Shown here in pieces: positions 53,753 to 61,656 of a stretch of DNA of 64,000 nucleotides. The stretch is from Muribaculaceae bacterium Isolate-037 (Harlan) (GTDB lineage: Bacteria > Bacteroidota > Bacteroidia > Bacteroidales > Muribaculaceae): positions 149,494 to 213,493 of the forward strand of contig RIAZ01000005.1 of assembly GCA_003762615.1 (NCBI GenBank), in the 5' to 3' direction. Every line of letters starts with the position of its first letter. Position 1 is the first letter of the stretch. The notes beneath the pieces were generated by a model, which had not been told where the DNA came from, searched no databases, and worked only from the letters and a program-made list of their open reading frames with translations. The position numbers and the translations under genes are program-made.

Positions 53753-56104
53753 ATGTCCCTCCGTTTATTCATATTATCCCTGTTATTGTTCTTGTTTGCT
53801 GTGCCGGGTATGGCGCAGCAAGCAGACGAGCGACTTGATTCATTGATCAGGACTCTTGAACTGCAAGAAGTCGTTGTCACTGCCAAGAAAATAAGACAAT
53901 CCGGTGATACTATATCCTATGCTGCATCGTCTTACATAAGCAAAAATGACAAGACATTGGAAGATTTACTTCGTAAAATGCCGGGTATCGAGATTAAAGC
54001 CGATGGACAGATTTTATATAACGGACAATGGATTAACGAATTTTATATCGAAGGGTTGGATATGCTTGGTTCCAACTATAGCGTGGCGACCAAAAACATA
54101 GACGCACATGACATAGGCATCGTGCAGATTATGGAGGATCATCAGGATGTCAAGATGCTTCAGGGTGTAAAACGTGGGTCTGCGCCTGCTATGAATATAA
54201 GACTTAAACAAAGTGCCAAAGGAATATGGTCTTCCACTCTAAACGGAGCATTAGGAAGTCAACCAAACGTATCGTGGGATGGTGCTGCGACACTTCTGAA
54301 TTTCAGGAAAAAATCGCAAAACATATCAGTATATAAGACAAACAATATCGGTGTGGATCTGCGACCTGAGATTAATGCTCCCTCAACATTTACCTCGTCT
54401 TACGGAACAGGAATACTCTATCCTGAAAAGCCGTCGTTATCCGACAAGTATGCTTATGATAATTTATCTCATAGTCTTTCCGTCAATCAATTGATTAAAC
54501 TGAATGAGGACAAAACATTGACATTCAACTTAAATTATCTATATGACAAGGAGAAACGGGAGTCGAATGATGAAACGACTTATCTTGCCGATAGTTTGTC
54601 AAGATACATTGTAAATGAATCAAATTCGGCTGATATTCATCAACATTTTGTGGGAACCCACACAGTATATAAACTTAACGGAAAAAAGACCTACCTAAAA
54701 AACACATTATCAGCACATGCGTCTTTCCCAAAAGGGAACGGTCTGATTAATGACCTTATCCTTCAAAAGTTTTCTGCTCACACAGTCAGTATAGATGACA
54801 TATTGAAAATAAACTATAAAAAGCGTAATGGAGGTGTCGCGGATGCGTCATTACATTTGAATTATAGTGATAGGGAAGGTTTTTTACATCTCCCGACTGT
54901 AGAAATGGCTCAGAGGATAAAACAGCGTAATTTTTTATCAGATGGAGCAGCCTCCATTATCGCCATAGCCATTCCTCACTTTATGTTCAATCTAAACGGA
55001 GAGTTTGATGCAGCTTACCAACAGGCTGTAACGGCTCTTAACATTGAGCACGGCTCTACTCCGGGAAGTATCACGACATGGCAAATCGGAGCAAGAGTCA
55101 CACCAAAAGTCTTGTGGCATTACGGACAGCGTTTTCAATGGCTTGTGTATGTCCCTGTCGGATTTTGTCATTACAATTCCGAAGAAGGGTTGTGGAGCTA
55201 TGATAAAACATTCTTATCCATACGTCCGTATTCTAATATGACATACAAGCTGTCTGACAAATTTTCCTTCTCGTTGACTGCAATAGGCGAAGAGTCAATG
55301 CCTACGGCATTATCCCTAATGGCGCAAAAACATCTTGTTGACTATCGTACCTCGATATCCAATCCCGGGCATGAGGAAGCTGTAATGAACCGGTCTTTGA
55401 AATCTGCGATTAACGCAAGCTATAGGAGTGTGCTGGATATGTTGTTTGGGAGTGTGACCTTTACATACGCACAGTCTCGGCAGGGTAATGCTTCAGGATA
55501 TGATATTACGGATGGGGTTATAAGTTATATCAGACTCCCGTTTTCCACGGATAGCCGTATATGGCAGTTTGACCAGACATTATCTAAAGGTTTTTTCCGA
55601 TGGAATTCCAAGATAAGCGAATCGTTTAGCATAGGGCTGAATGACAGCGAATATTATATTGGCGATAGATTGCGTGAAGGACGCAGCAAATACCTTAGAG
55701 CAAGGATTTCATATAACGCATCATTCACACGGTGGCTTTCGTTTGATACCTCAAACGAGCTAACTCTCTCAAAAAGTTATACCGACCGACAGCCCAACGA
55801 TGGAACAAAGCATACGTTCGCAAATTCCACATCTCTTATAGTGTGGCCATACAAACAATTGAGCCTGTCACCTTCCGTAATGTTCTATCACAATAACTAT
55901 TCCTCCTCCTATCAAAATAATACATTCTTGAACTTCAATATTGAATATACGTTTGGTAATGTCATATTGTCGCTACAATGTAGCAATCTTATGGATAACA
56001 ATGTGTTCCGTAGGTTTAGCGATAATGGTATTGTCAGATATTCAAGTGAATACCGCTTGAGGGGGCGCACAATAATGTTTGGTATCAGAATAAGACTCAC
56101 ATAA
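53753..56104 (+). CDS. TonB-dependent-receptor-like outer membrane barrel
   Basis: A 783-residue outer membrane protein: signal peptide MSLRLFILSLLLFLFAVPGMA, then a TonB-box-like LQEVVVTAKKI at about 36-46 and a plug-like segment (LEDLLRKMPGIEIKADGQI). A long beta-barrel follows and ends in RIRLT. It resembles the Bacteroidota TonB-dependent receptors without an N-terminal carboxypeptidase-like domain; it is not SusC-like and lacks a SusD. The M56/TonB_C protein just upstream may energise it. The ligand (metal, peptide or small molecule) is unknown. Confidence 0.8.
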   Translation: MSLRLFILSLLLFLFAVPGMAQQADERLDSLIRTLELQEVVVTAKKIRQSGDTISYAASSYISKNDKTLEDLLRKMPGIEIKADGQILYNGQWINEFYIEGLDMLGSNYSVATKNIDAHDIGIVQIMEDHQDVKMLQGVKRGSAPAMNIRLKQSAKGIWSSTLNGALGSQPNVSWDGAATLLNFRKKSQNISVYKTNNIGVDLRPEINAPSTFTSSYGTGILYPEKPSLSDKYAYDNLSHSLSVNQLIKLNEDKTLTFNLNYLYDKEKRESNDETTYLADSLSRYIVNESNSADIHQHFVGTHTVYKLNGKKTYLKNTLSAHASFPKGNGLINDLILQKFSAHTVSIDDILKINYKKRNGGVADASLHLNYSDREGFLHLPTVEMAQRIKQRNFLSDGAASIIAIAIPHFMFNLNGEFDAAYQQAVTALNIEHGSTPGSITTWQIGARVTPKVLWHYGQRFQWLVYVPVGFCHYNSEEGLWSYDKTFLSIRPYSNMTYKLSDKFSFSLTAIGEESMPTALSLMAQKHLVDYRTSISNPGHEEAVMNRSLKSAINASYRSVLDMLFGSVTFTYAQSRQGNASGYDITDGVISYIRLPFSTDSRIWQFDQTLSKGFFRWNSKISESFSIGLNDSEYYIGDRLREGRSKYLRARISYNASFTRWLSFDTSNELTLSKSYTDRQPNDGTKHTFANSTSLIVWPYKQLSLSPSVMFYHNNYSSSYQNNTFLNFNIEYTFGNVILSLQCSNLMDNNVFRRFSDNGIVRYSSEYRLRGRTIMFGIRIRLT

Positions 56105-56117
56105 ATAATAAACAACA

Positions 56118-57008
56118 ATGAAAAGACCAATCAAATTCTTGGCATCTATTTTGATGCTTACTGGGTGTCTTGACATTTTTGACATTTCGGCACAAGTGTC
56201 TGTGTCGTATGCGATGGATTCACCCACGTTTACCCTCGCTCATGAGGATACGGATAAGTATGAGACATTAGATACCTGCTATCTCAATGTGTCATATCTA
56301 CTCAAGTATCGCAATTCTGAAAAAGACGATTCATTAAGCTTCAATGACATCATGGACTTGCAGATGGGAAGACACTACAACGCTTTCTTTAGCCGGGATC
56401 TCAGAGCACTTGATACCCGGAACACCAAAGAACTAAAGACAAACATGCAGTTCTCAACAATCCCTGAGAATTACATAGGTTTTGACGTCCTGATCAATCA
56501 TTCGGATTCACTGACCACAGTCACGAATCGTCTGCCATATACCTCTCAGGTCATAGAATACAGTGAAAGTACGGATATACCGAAATGGACATATATGCCG
56601 GAAGACGTTGATACCATAATGGGCTACCATTGCCATGTGGCAATATGCAATTATGAAGGTCGAGATTGGAAAGTATATTACACTAATGACATCCCTATAC
56701 CGTATGGACCTTGGAAACTTAACGGTGTAAAAGGACTTGTGTTGAAAGCGGTTGACACAGAAAATAATTTTATATTTGAGGCTGTCGGACTTACTCAGAA
56801 ACCTCAGTCAATCATCAGATACGATTGGAGTCGTAAGAAGATGAAGAAAGAGGACTGGAAAAAATTTGAGCGGGATATGTATAAAAATGCGGGATCATTT
56901 GTCCGCAATACAGGTGCCCGCATACTGATAATGGATAATAGTGAGCAAGGATTTCACCGTCTTAATGAAGATTGGTCGCAATACTATAATCCAATAGGTC
57001 GAAAATAA
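56118..57008 (+). CDS. GLPGLI family protein
   Basis: A 296-residue exported protein with signal peptide (about 1-26). The GLPGLI-type region is visible as WKVYYTNDIPIPYGPWKLNG followed by VKGLVLKAVDTENNF, where the eponymous motif is altered to GVKGLV. DTIMGYHCHVAICNYEGRDW precedes it, as in the family. GLPGLI genes regularly follow TonB-dependent-receptor-like barrels, as here (13 bp downstream), so it is probably the last gene of the BlaI-M56-barrel operon. Role unknown. Confidence 0.8.
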   Translation: MKRPIKFLASILMLTGCLDIFDISAQVSVSYAMDSPTFTLAHEDTDKYETLDTCYLNVSYLLKYRNSEKDDSLSFNDIMDLQMGRHYNAFFSRDLRALDTRNTKELKTNMQFSTIPENYIGFDVLINHSDSLTTVTNRLPYTSQVIEYSESTDIPKWTYMPEDVDTIMGYHCHVAICNYEGRDWKVYYTNDIPIPYGPWKLNGVKGLVLKAVDTENNFIFEAVGLTQKPQSIIRYDWSRKKMKKEDWKKFERDMYKNAGSFVRNTGARILIMDNSEQGFHRLNEDWSQYYNPIGRK

Positions 57009-57156
57009 AATTACTATCCTCCCCTCAGCTGTGCCTAACACTCGTCTATCCAAGGCACAAGAAATCTTTTCCGTGCGGAAATAGTGGTGGTAGGAGTGGT
57101 GAGGCGGTGTATGTCGGAAAGGTTTTCCGCTTCCTGACGGAAAGCCTTTTCTACTT

Positions 57157-57692
57157 TCAAGTTCCTTCCTTACGATAGGCTTCAGAAACACATACAAGGA
57201 GCTGTCCACCACCTTTTGTGGCATGATGGATGTGCCAGTTATTGCGGCATCCCGGTTCAAATGTGATATTTGTCAGTCTGATTTCTTTTGAAACGGGTAG
57301 CGATAACTGTTGCCACTGAAATATTTGGCATACGCTGTGTTAGGCTCTCCGATAGGAAATATCAGTTCGCTCTCGAATTTAGCTTTCGCGTCTGTGGCAC
57401 TTGATTCATCACTCCATATATCTTTTGCCATTTTCATCGCGGACCAAGCCTTTGGCCAACCTGCATAGAATGCTGTCTGCGTGAGAATTTCCGCGATTTC
57501 TGTTCGTGTAACGCCATATTTTTTAGCATTCTGAAGATGGTGCGCCAGTGATGAGTCAAGGATACCGGAGCTGACCAAAGCAGTGACTGTGACAATGCTG
57601 CGGTCACGGAGCGAGAGTTGTTCGGTTCTGTTCCAGACCTCCCCAAACAGAACATCATCATTAAGTTCCGCAAATCGCCCTCGACCGTCACT
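57157..57692 (-). pseudogene. Broken carboxymuconolactone decarboxylase-cupin gene
   Basis: On the minus strand the frame opens without a start codon right after a TGA (57693-57695). It reads FAELNDDVLFGEVWNRTEQL, then SGILDSSLAHHLQNAKKYGV, and GEPNTAYAKYFSGNSYRY; these match the intact gene at 59471. A one-base frameshift near 57290-57303 moves the continuation (PVSKEIRLTNITFEPGCRNN, then WHIHH) to another frame, which ends at 57157 after VCVSEAYRKEGT. The N terminus with signal peptide and the last part of the cupin are gone. A clear relic of a second copy of the 59471 gene. Confidence 0.82.
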
Positions 57693-57737
57693 TCATATCA
57701 TATAAATAAATTGTGTGGTGTGAAGTTTTGCTGTTTT

Positions 57738-57803
57738 GAGCCTTACAGAATAATAAAATGAGCCTTAAAACAAAGTCATACCATAAATTTTTTACTAAAT
57801 TTG
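57738..57803 (+). promoter_or_regulatory. Predicted AraC operator (22-bp repeat) and -7 promoter of the third AraC gene
   Basis: GAGCCTTACAGAA at 57738 and GAGCCTTAAAACAAA at 57760 are 22 bp apart; the -7 element TAAATTTG starts at 57796, exactly 36 bp after the second box. Same geometry as 7796-7861 and 59379-59444. Confidence 0.7.
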
Positions 57804-57830
57804 CACCCATAATCCTACACTGTAATAATT

Positions 57831-58655
57831 ATGGAAGAACTGAAAGTGCTTGATTACTCAAATGTATTCATTGCCAGTTATTTCACTGACAATCGGGAGT
57901 GTTCGCACGCCAATGCGGAGCACACACTGATATATCTCGTGTCCGGAGAGCTTGAGATAACGGACAACGGTAAGAAAACAATATTGCGTCCGGGAGGATG
58001 TGCATTTATGCGTCGCGACCACAGGATGCTGCTTCAGAAGAGAGTGAAGGAGGGTGTGCCATATCATTCAGTAGTGTTGAAATTCAACCGTAAGTTTCTG
58101 AGGGAGTACTACTCATCACTTGCAAAGAATTCCATTCCCCTTGACGCTCGCCGTTCAAAAAAGAGTCTGACGGTGCTCCCTGCCAACCGTCCGGATATAC
58201 GTAGCCTTTTTGAATCAATCCTGCCGTATTTTGAGTCGGGAAGCAAGCCGTCGGATGCCGTGTTGCAACTCAAAATGACAGAGGGGCTTTATGTGCTGCT
58301 CAACACTGATGCAAATCTGTATGCTTCGCTATTTGACTTCACCGACCCGTGGAAAATTGACCTGATTGAGTTTATGAACGAAAACTATATGCACGAGCTT
58401 TCAATGGAGGAAATGGCAAGTTACACAGGTCGCAGTCTTGCATCGTTCAAGCGGGATTTCAAAAAGGTCAGCGAACTGCCACCACTGAAGTGGATAATAA
58501 ACCGCAGGCTCGAAGCCGCCTACGACCTTATATGCCGTGGCACAGCAAACATCACCGATGTTTGCTATCAGGTGGGTTTCAAGAATCTATCGCATTTTTC
58601 AAAAGTATTCAAGGAGAAATATGGAATGGCTCCGACAGCCGTGACCGTTTGTTGA
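57831..58655 (+). CDS. AraC-family transcriptional regulator (third paralogue)
   Basis: A 274-residue regulator with cupin-like sensor (about 28-65; LIYLVSGELEITDNGKKTIL) and AraC HTH region (about 177-272; ELSMEEMASYTGRSLASFKRDFKK and DVCYQVGFKNLSHFSKVFKEKYG). It is closest to the protein at 6949 in the second HTH (GFKN-SHF). It starts a cluster of exported redox and cupin genes and is followed by one base, then the acetyltransferase frame. The paired GAGCC boxes in its own promoter and at 59379 suggest autoregulation plus control of the downstream operon. Confidence 0.88.
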   Translation: MEELKVLDYSNVFIASYFTDNRECSHANAEHTLIYLVSGELEITDNGKKTILRPGGCAFMRRDHRMLLQKRVKEGVPYHSVVLKFNRKFLREYYSSLAKNSIPLDARRSKKSLTVLPANRPDIRSLFESILPYFESGSKPSDAVLQLKMTEGLYVLLNTDANLYASLFDFTDPWKIDLIEFMNENYMHELSMEEMASYTGRSLASFKRDFKKVSELPPLKWIINRRLEAAYDLICRGTANITDVCYQVGFKNLSHFSKVFKEKYGMAPTAVTVC

Positions 58656-58656
58656 T

Positions 58657-59187
58657 ATGGAGGAAATACGAATAGACTGTGCCAACCAGACTACCGAGGA
58701 ATTAGCATTGGCAAAGCAGTAGGCACAACTGATTTTCAAGCTGAACAACACCATGCCTATGACAGAAGAATACGATGCGCTTGTGCATGAGATATTTCCC
58801 GATATGGGCGATGGAAGTCGCATAAATACACTGCTGACGGCAGTGCGTCCGCACAACGTACACATTGGCCGTAATGTGATTGTGATGCGGGGAAGCCTGA
58901 TGATGTTGGTCGGAGGAATCACTCTGGAAGATGAGGTGCTGGTAGCTGCCAATGTGCAACTGATATCCAACAATCACGACCTCAATCAACGCAATATAAT
59001 AACCTGTAAACCTGTAAGGATATGCCGCAAGGCATGGATTGGAGCCGGGGCTACAATTCTTCCGGGTGTGACTGTCGGAGAGAATGCTGTGGTCGGTGCC
59101 GGTAGCGTGGTTACCCGCGATGTTCCGCCCATGACCATTGTAGCTGGTAATCCGGCAAAGATAATCAGAAAAATAGACGAAAAATAA
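58657..59187 (+). pseudogene. Sugar O-acetyltransferase (hexapeptide repeat) with premature TAG
   Basis: The full frame starts one base after the AraC stop (MEEIRIDCANQTTEELALAK) and meets TAG at codon 22 (58720-58722), then continues in frame through [20 protein letters not shown] to residue 176. After the stop the protein has the left-handed beta-helix of the maltose/galactoside acetyltransferase group ([26 protein letters not shown] with the catalytic His, [31 protein letters not shown]). Translation could restart at ATG 58753, giving 144 residues without the N-terminal helix, so partial activity is possible. Otherwise a nonsense pseudogene. Confidence 0.82.
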
Positions 59188-59197
59188 ACCTATAGTG

Positions 59198-59369
59198 ATG
59201 ATTGAGAACAAGGAAATAAGCCGTCGCGGTTTTTGGAAAGCGGTGGCAGCGATATGAGCAGTTCTTTTCCCGTAATCCGATGAGTTTGCTTGACATGGTA
59301 AATAACACAAAGGCCAACCCAATGAATTGGGTAAGAGTAGCCGACGAAATACTCCCGGCATTGAACTGA
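59198..59369 (+). pseudogene. Remnant of a Tat-exported protein gene with internal deletion
   Basis: It starts MIENKEISRRGFWKAVAAI-stop, where SRRGFWK is a twin-arginine export motif. In another frame the region continues RYEQFFSRNPMSLLDMVNNT, KANPMNWVRVADEILPALN-stop, which looks like the C terminus of a normal protein. The two ends fit an oxidoreductase-like exported protein that lost nearly all of its middle. I cannot name the family. Confidence 0.6.
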
Positions 59370-59378
59370 AAACAATAT

Positions 59379-59444
59379 GAGCCTTTCAACAAAGCAGTTT
59401 GAGCCAAACAACAAAATCAATTCAGCAAAACCTGACTAACTTTG
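59379..59444 (+). promoter_or_regulatory. Predicted AraC operator (22-bp repeat) and -7 promoter of the redox operon
   Basis: GAGCCTTTCAACAAA at 59379 and GAGCCAAACAACAAAA at 59401, 22 bp apart; the -7 element TAACTTTG starts at 59437, 36 bp after the second box. Confidence 0.72.
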
Positions 59445-59470
59445 CATCGTGAAAAAACAATCAAACAAAT

Positions 59471-60283
59471 ATGAAAAAAACAATTACACTTTTCCTATCA
59501 GGCATATTAACTCTTAGTGTTATGGCACAGCAACCGAATCGAAAACATATTACCCAGACAGCCGGGCGCGACGCGCTTGCTGAGTTTGCGCCGGAATTTG
59601 CCCGCGCAAACGATGACATTCTCTTTGGAGAGGTGTGGAACCGTCAGGATGAGCTTTCGCTTCACGACCGCTCGATTATCACCGTACTCTCGCTGATGGC
59701 ATCGGGCATCACTGACTCATCTCTGACCTATCATCTTCAGAACGCAAAAGCTAATGGCGTGACACGCGAGGAGATGTCCGAGGCGATTACCCATGCAGCC
59801 TTTTATGTGGGCTGGCCCAAAGCATGGGCGGTCTTCCGCATGGCAAAGGAGGTGTGGCCTACGGATATTCAGACCCGCGAGGAATTCCAGATGTCAACGC
59901 CTTATCCCATAGGTGAGCCAAATACAGGCTACGCCAAGTATTTCATTGGCAACAGCTATCTTGCCCCAATGGCTTCAGAATCCGGTGCGCCGGTGAATGT
60001 CACCTTTGAACCGGGATGCCGCAACAACTGGCACGTCCATCACAATGCCAATCAGGTGCTTATCTGTGTGGCAGGCCGAGGCTGGTATCAGGAAGAAGGT
60101 AAGGAACCCGTGGAGTTGAAACCGGGTGTTACGGTGGTTATTCCTGAAGGCGTGAAGCACTGGCACGGAGCAGCCCGCAACAGCTGGATGCAGCATCTCA
60201 CATATAATGCCAATGTAGGCGAAAACGTCTCTAACGAATGGCTTGAACCTGTAACAGATGAGGAATATAACAAACTAAAATAA
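59471..60283 (+). CDS. Exported carboxymuconolactone decarboxylase-cupin fusion protein
   Basis: A 270-residue protein with signal peptide (cleavage near VMAQQ, residue 20). Residues about 30-145 form a carboxymuconolactone decarboxylase/AhpD-like domain (GEVWNRQDELSLHDRSIITV, HLQNAKANGVTREEMSEAITHAAFYVGWPKA), but I see no CxxC pair, so peroxidase chemistry of the AhpD kind is unlikely. Residues about 175-260 are a cupin with metal-ligand pattern GCRNNWHVHHN and EGVKHWHGA. The architecture is common in Bacteroidota near AraC and flavodoxin genes. First gene of an AraC-controlled operon with two flavodoxin genes; a broken copy lies at 57157. Confidence 0.85.
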   Translation: MKKTITLFLSGILTLSVMAQQPNRKHITQTAGRDALAEFAPEFARANDDILFGEVWNRQDELSLHDRSIITVLSLMASGITDSSLTYHLQNAKANGVTREEMSEAITHAAFYVGWPKAWAVFRMAKEVWPTDIQTREEFQMSTPYPIGEPNTGYAKYFIGNSYLAPMASESGAPVNVTFEPGCRNNWHVHHNANQVLICVAGRGWYQEEGKEPVELKPGVTVVIPEGVKHWHGAARNSWMQHLTYNANVGENVSNEWLEPVTDEEYNKLK

Positions 60284-60295
60284 ACAGATATACCG

Positions 60296-61099
60296 ATGAA
60301 AAAACTGACGATTGTAATGGCGGCATTGCTGAGTGCAGTTGCCATGCAAGCCAAAAACCTCGTGGCCTATTACAGCTACACCAACAACGTGGAGCGCATC
60401 GTGACAGCCTTGAAGTCACAGATTGATGTCGATGTGATCGAGATTGAACCGGCGGAGAAAGGTCTTGACTATGCTGCGAACAATTACGCACTTGGCACAC
60501 AACTTCTGAATGCAATTCGTAATAATCCGAACGATGCGGCGTCATACCCGGCAATAGACCCGGTAGAAGTGAATATGGCCGACTACGATATGGTAATCAT
60601 CGCCTGCCCGCTGTGGTGGAGCCAGATGGCCGCTCCATTCCAGACTTTCCTTTTCCATTATGGCCCACAGATGGCGGGAAAGAACATAGGAGTGATAGTG
60701 TCAAGTGCCAGCAGCGGCATAAGCGGCGTGGTGGCTGACGCCAAGAGGCTCATCCCTGACGGCAAATTCCTTGAACCTAACCTGTGGATTCGGTCTTCAC
60801 AAACTTCCAATGCTGCATCGCTTATTTCTGATTGGCTTGACGACATACATTACAATGAGCTAACCTCGGCCATTGCTTCCATTGCGTCCGACAATGATTT
60901 TGAGATTATAGCCACACATGACGGAATAAGAGTGGCCGGCGAAATAAATAAGCTGTCGCTTTATGATATGTCCGGAAATATGGTGATGGAAACATCCGGT
61001 AATCAAGTCAGCACATCCTCACTTTCTCCCGGAATATATATAGCTCAAGCGAAAAACAACACTCGTTCACTAACCCGCAAGATACAAATCCGAAGATGA
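60296..61099 (+). CDS. Exported flavodoxin with C-terminal T9SS-like sorting domain
   Basis: A 267-residue protein. The signal peptide (1-19, ends MQAK) is followed directly by a flavodoxin domain: FMN-phosphate loop LVAYYSYTNNVERI (21-34), flavin-side loop CPLWWSQMAAPFQTFL and VSSASSGISGV. The last ~60 residues (KLSLYDMSGNMVMET; LSPGIYIAQAKNN; LTRKIQIRR) match a type IX secretion sorting domain. A flavodoxin outside the cytoplasm is unusual, since FMN must be loaded after export. It overlaps the next gene by 4 bp. Confidence 0.82.
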   Translation: MKKLTIVMAALLSAVAMQAKNLVAYYSYTNNVERIVTALKSQIDVDVIEIEPAEKGLDYAANNYALGTQLLNAIRNNPNDAASYPAIDPVEVNMADYDMVIIACPLWWSQMAAPFQTFLFHYGPQMAGKNIGVIVSSASSGISGVVADAKRLIPDGKFLEPNLWIRSSQTSNAASLISDWLDDIHYNELTSAIASIASDNDFEIIATHDGIRVAGEINKLSLYDMSGNMVMETSGNQVSTSSLSPGIYIAQAKNNTRSLTRKIQIRR

Positions 61100-61464
61100 G
61101 ACGCCTTTGTATTGCCCTGCTGTTACTCTTCCCGTCACTTACTTTTATGGGGTGTGGAGAAGACTATAATGAGCCTGAACAGGAGATTCCATCACAGCCC
61201 GACAATTCGGATGAAGGTGACGGAGAAGGTGATGGAGACGAAGATGATAATAATCCTGACAATCCGGAATCTTCCGGTAGTGGAAAAATCCTGATAGCAT
61301 ATTTTAGCCGCTGGGGAAATACAGACTATCCGGCAGATGTGGATGCTTCGACAGGAGCAAGTGTCCAGATTCGCAATGGAAACAAATATGGCACGACACA
61401 GATAGTCGCCCAATATATTCAATCGGGGGTAGGCGGAGCGCATAATCCCCACCATCAATTATAA
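61096..61464 (+). pseudogene. Truncated lipoprotein flavodoxin
   Basis: A 122-residue reading frame: lipoprotein signal (LTFMGCG, lipid Cys20), an acidic Asp/Glu/Gly/Asn linker (about 24-58), and only the beginning of a flavodoxin domain (KILIAYFSRWGNT; ATGASVQIRNGNKYGTTQ with a substitution; IVAQYIQ). It then runs into an unrelated tail (HNPHHQL) and stops where about 130 further residues would be expected. The downstream 160 bp do not hold the missing part. It is probably a 3'-deleted pseudogene, translated with the preceding gene through the ATGA overlap. Confidence 0.72.
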
Positions 61465-61656
61465 AAAACATGCAAAAAATACCCTCCGCTAAGTGCCTGA
61501 CGACAAAATCATAACAGGTCATGTAATCTGAATAGTTGTGATGATGCGTGGAAGTGTCCTTTCGCCACTAATCAGTGGTATTTCGCCCATTATTCATAAA
61601 CTTTAGCACCCGAAATAATCTTATATTATTATGTGAAAAGTCTAAATTCAGATTGT

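Noticed and set aside
53753..56104. The barrel protein as a SusC homologue
   Set aside because: No SusD gene follows and the N-terminal carboxypeptidase-like domain is missing; the partners are BlaI, M56 and GLPGLI proteins.
57434..57691. 85-codon open frame overlapping the broken decarboxylase gene
   Set aside because: A different frame of the same strand; the decarboxylase homology lies in the neighbouring frame.
15201..58722. Stop-codon recoding (TGA and TAG read as sense) suggested by two interrupted frames
   Set aside because: The other genes end normally at all three stop codons, and both cases are in genes likely to be decaying; simple nonsense mutation is more probable.
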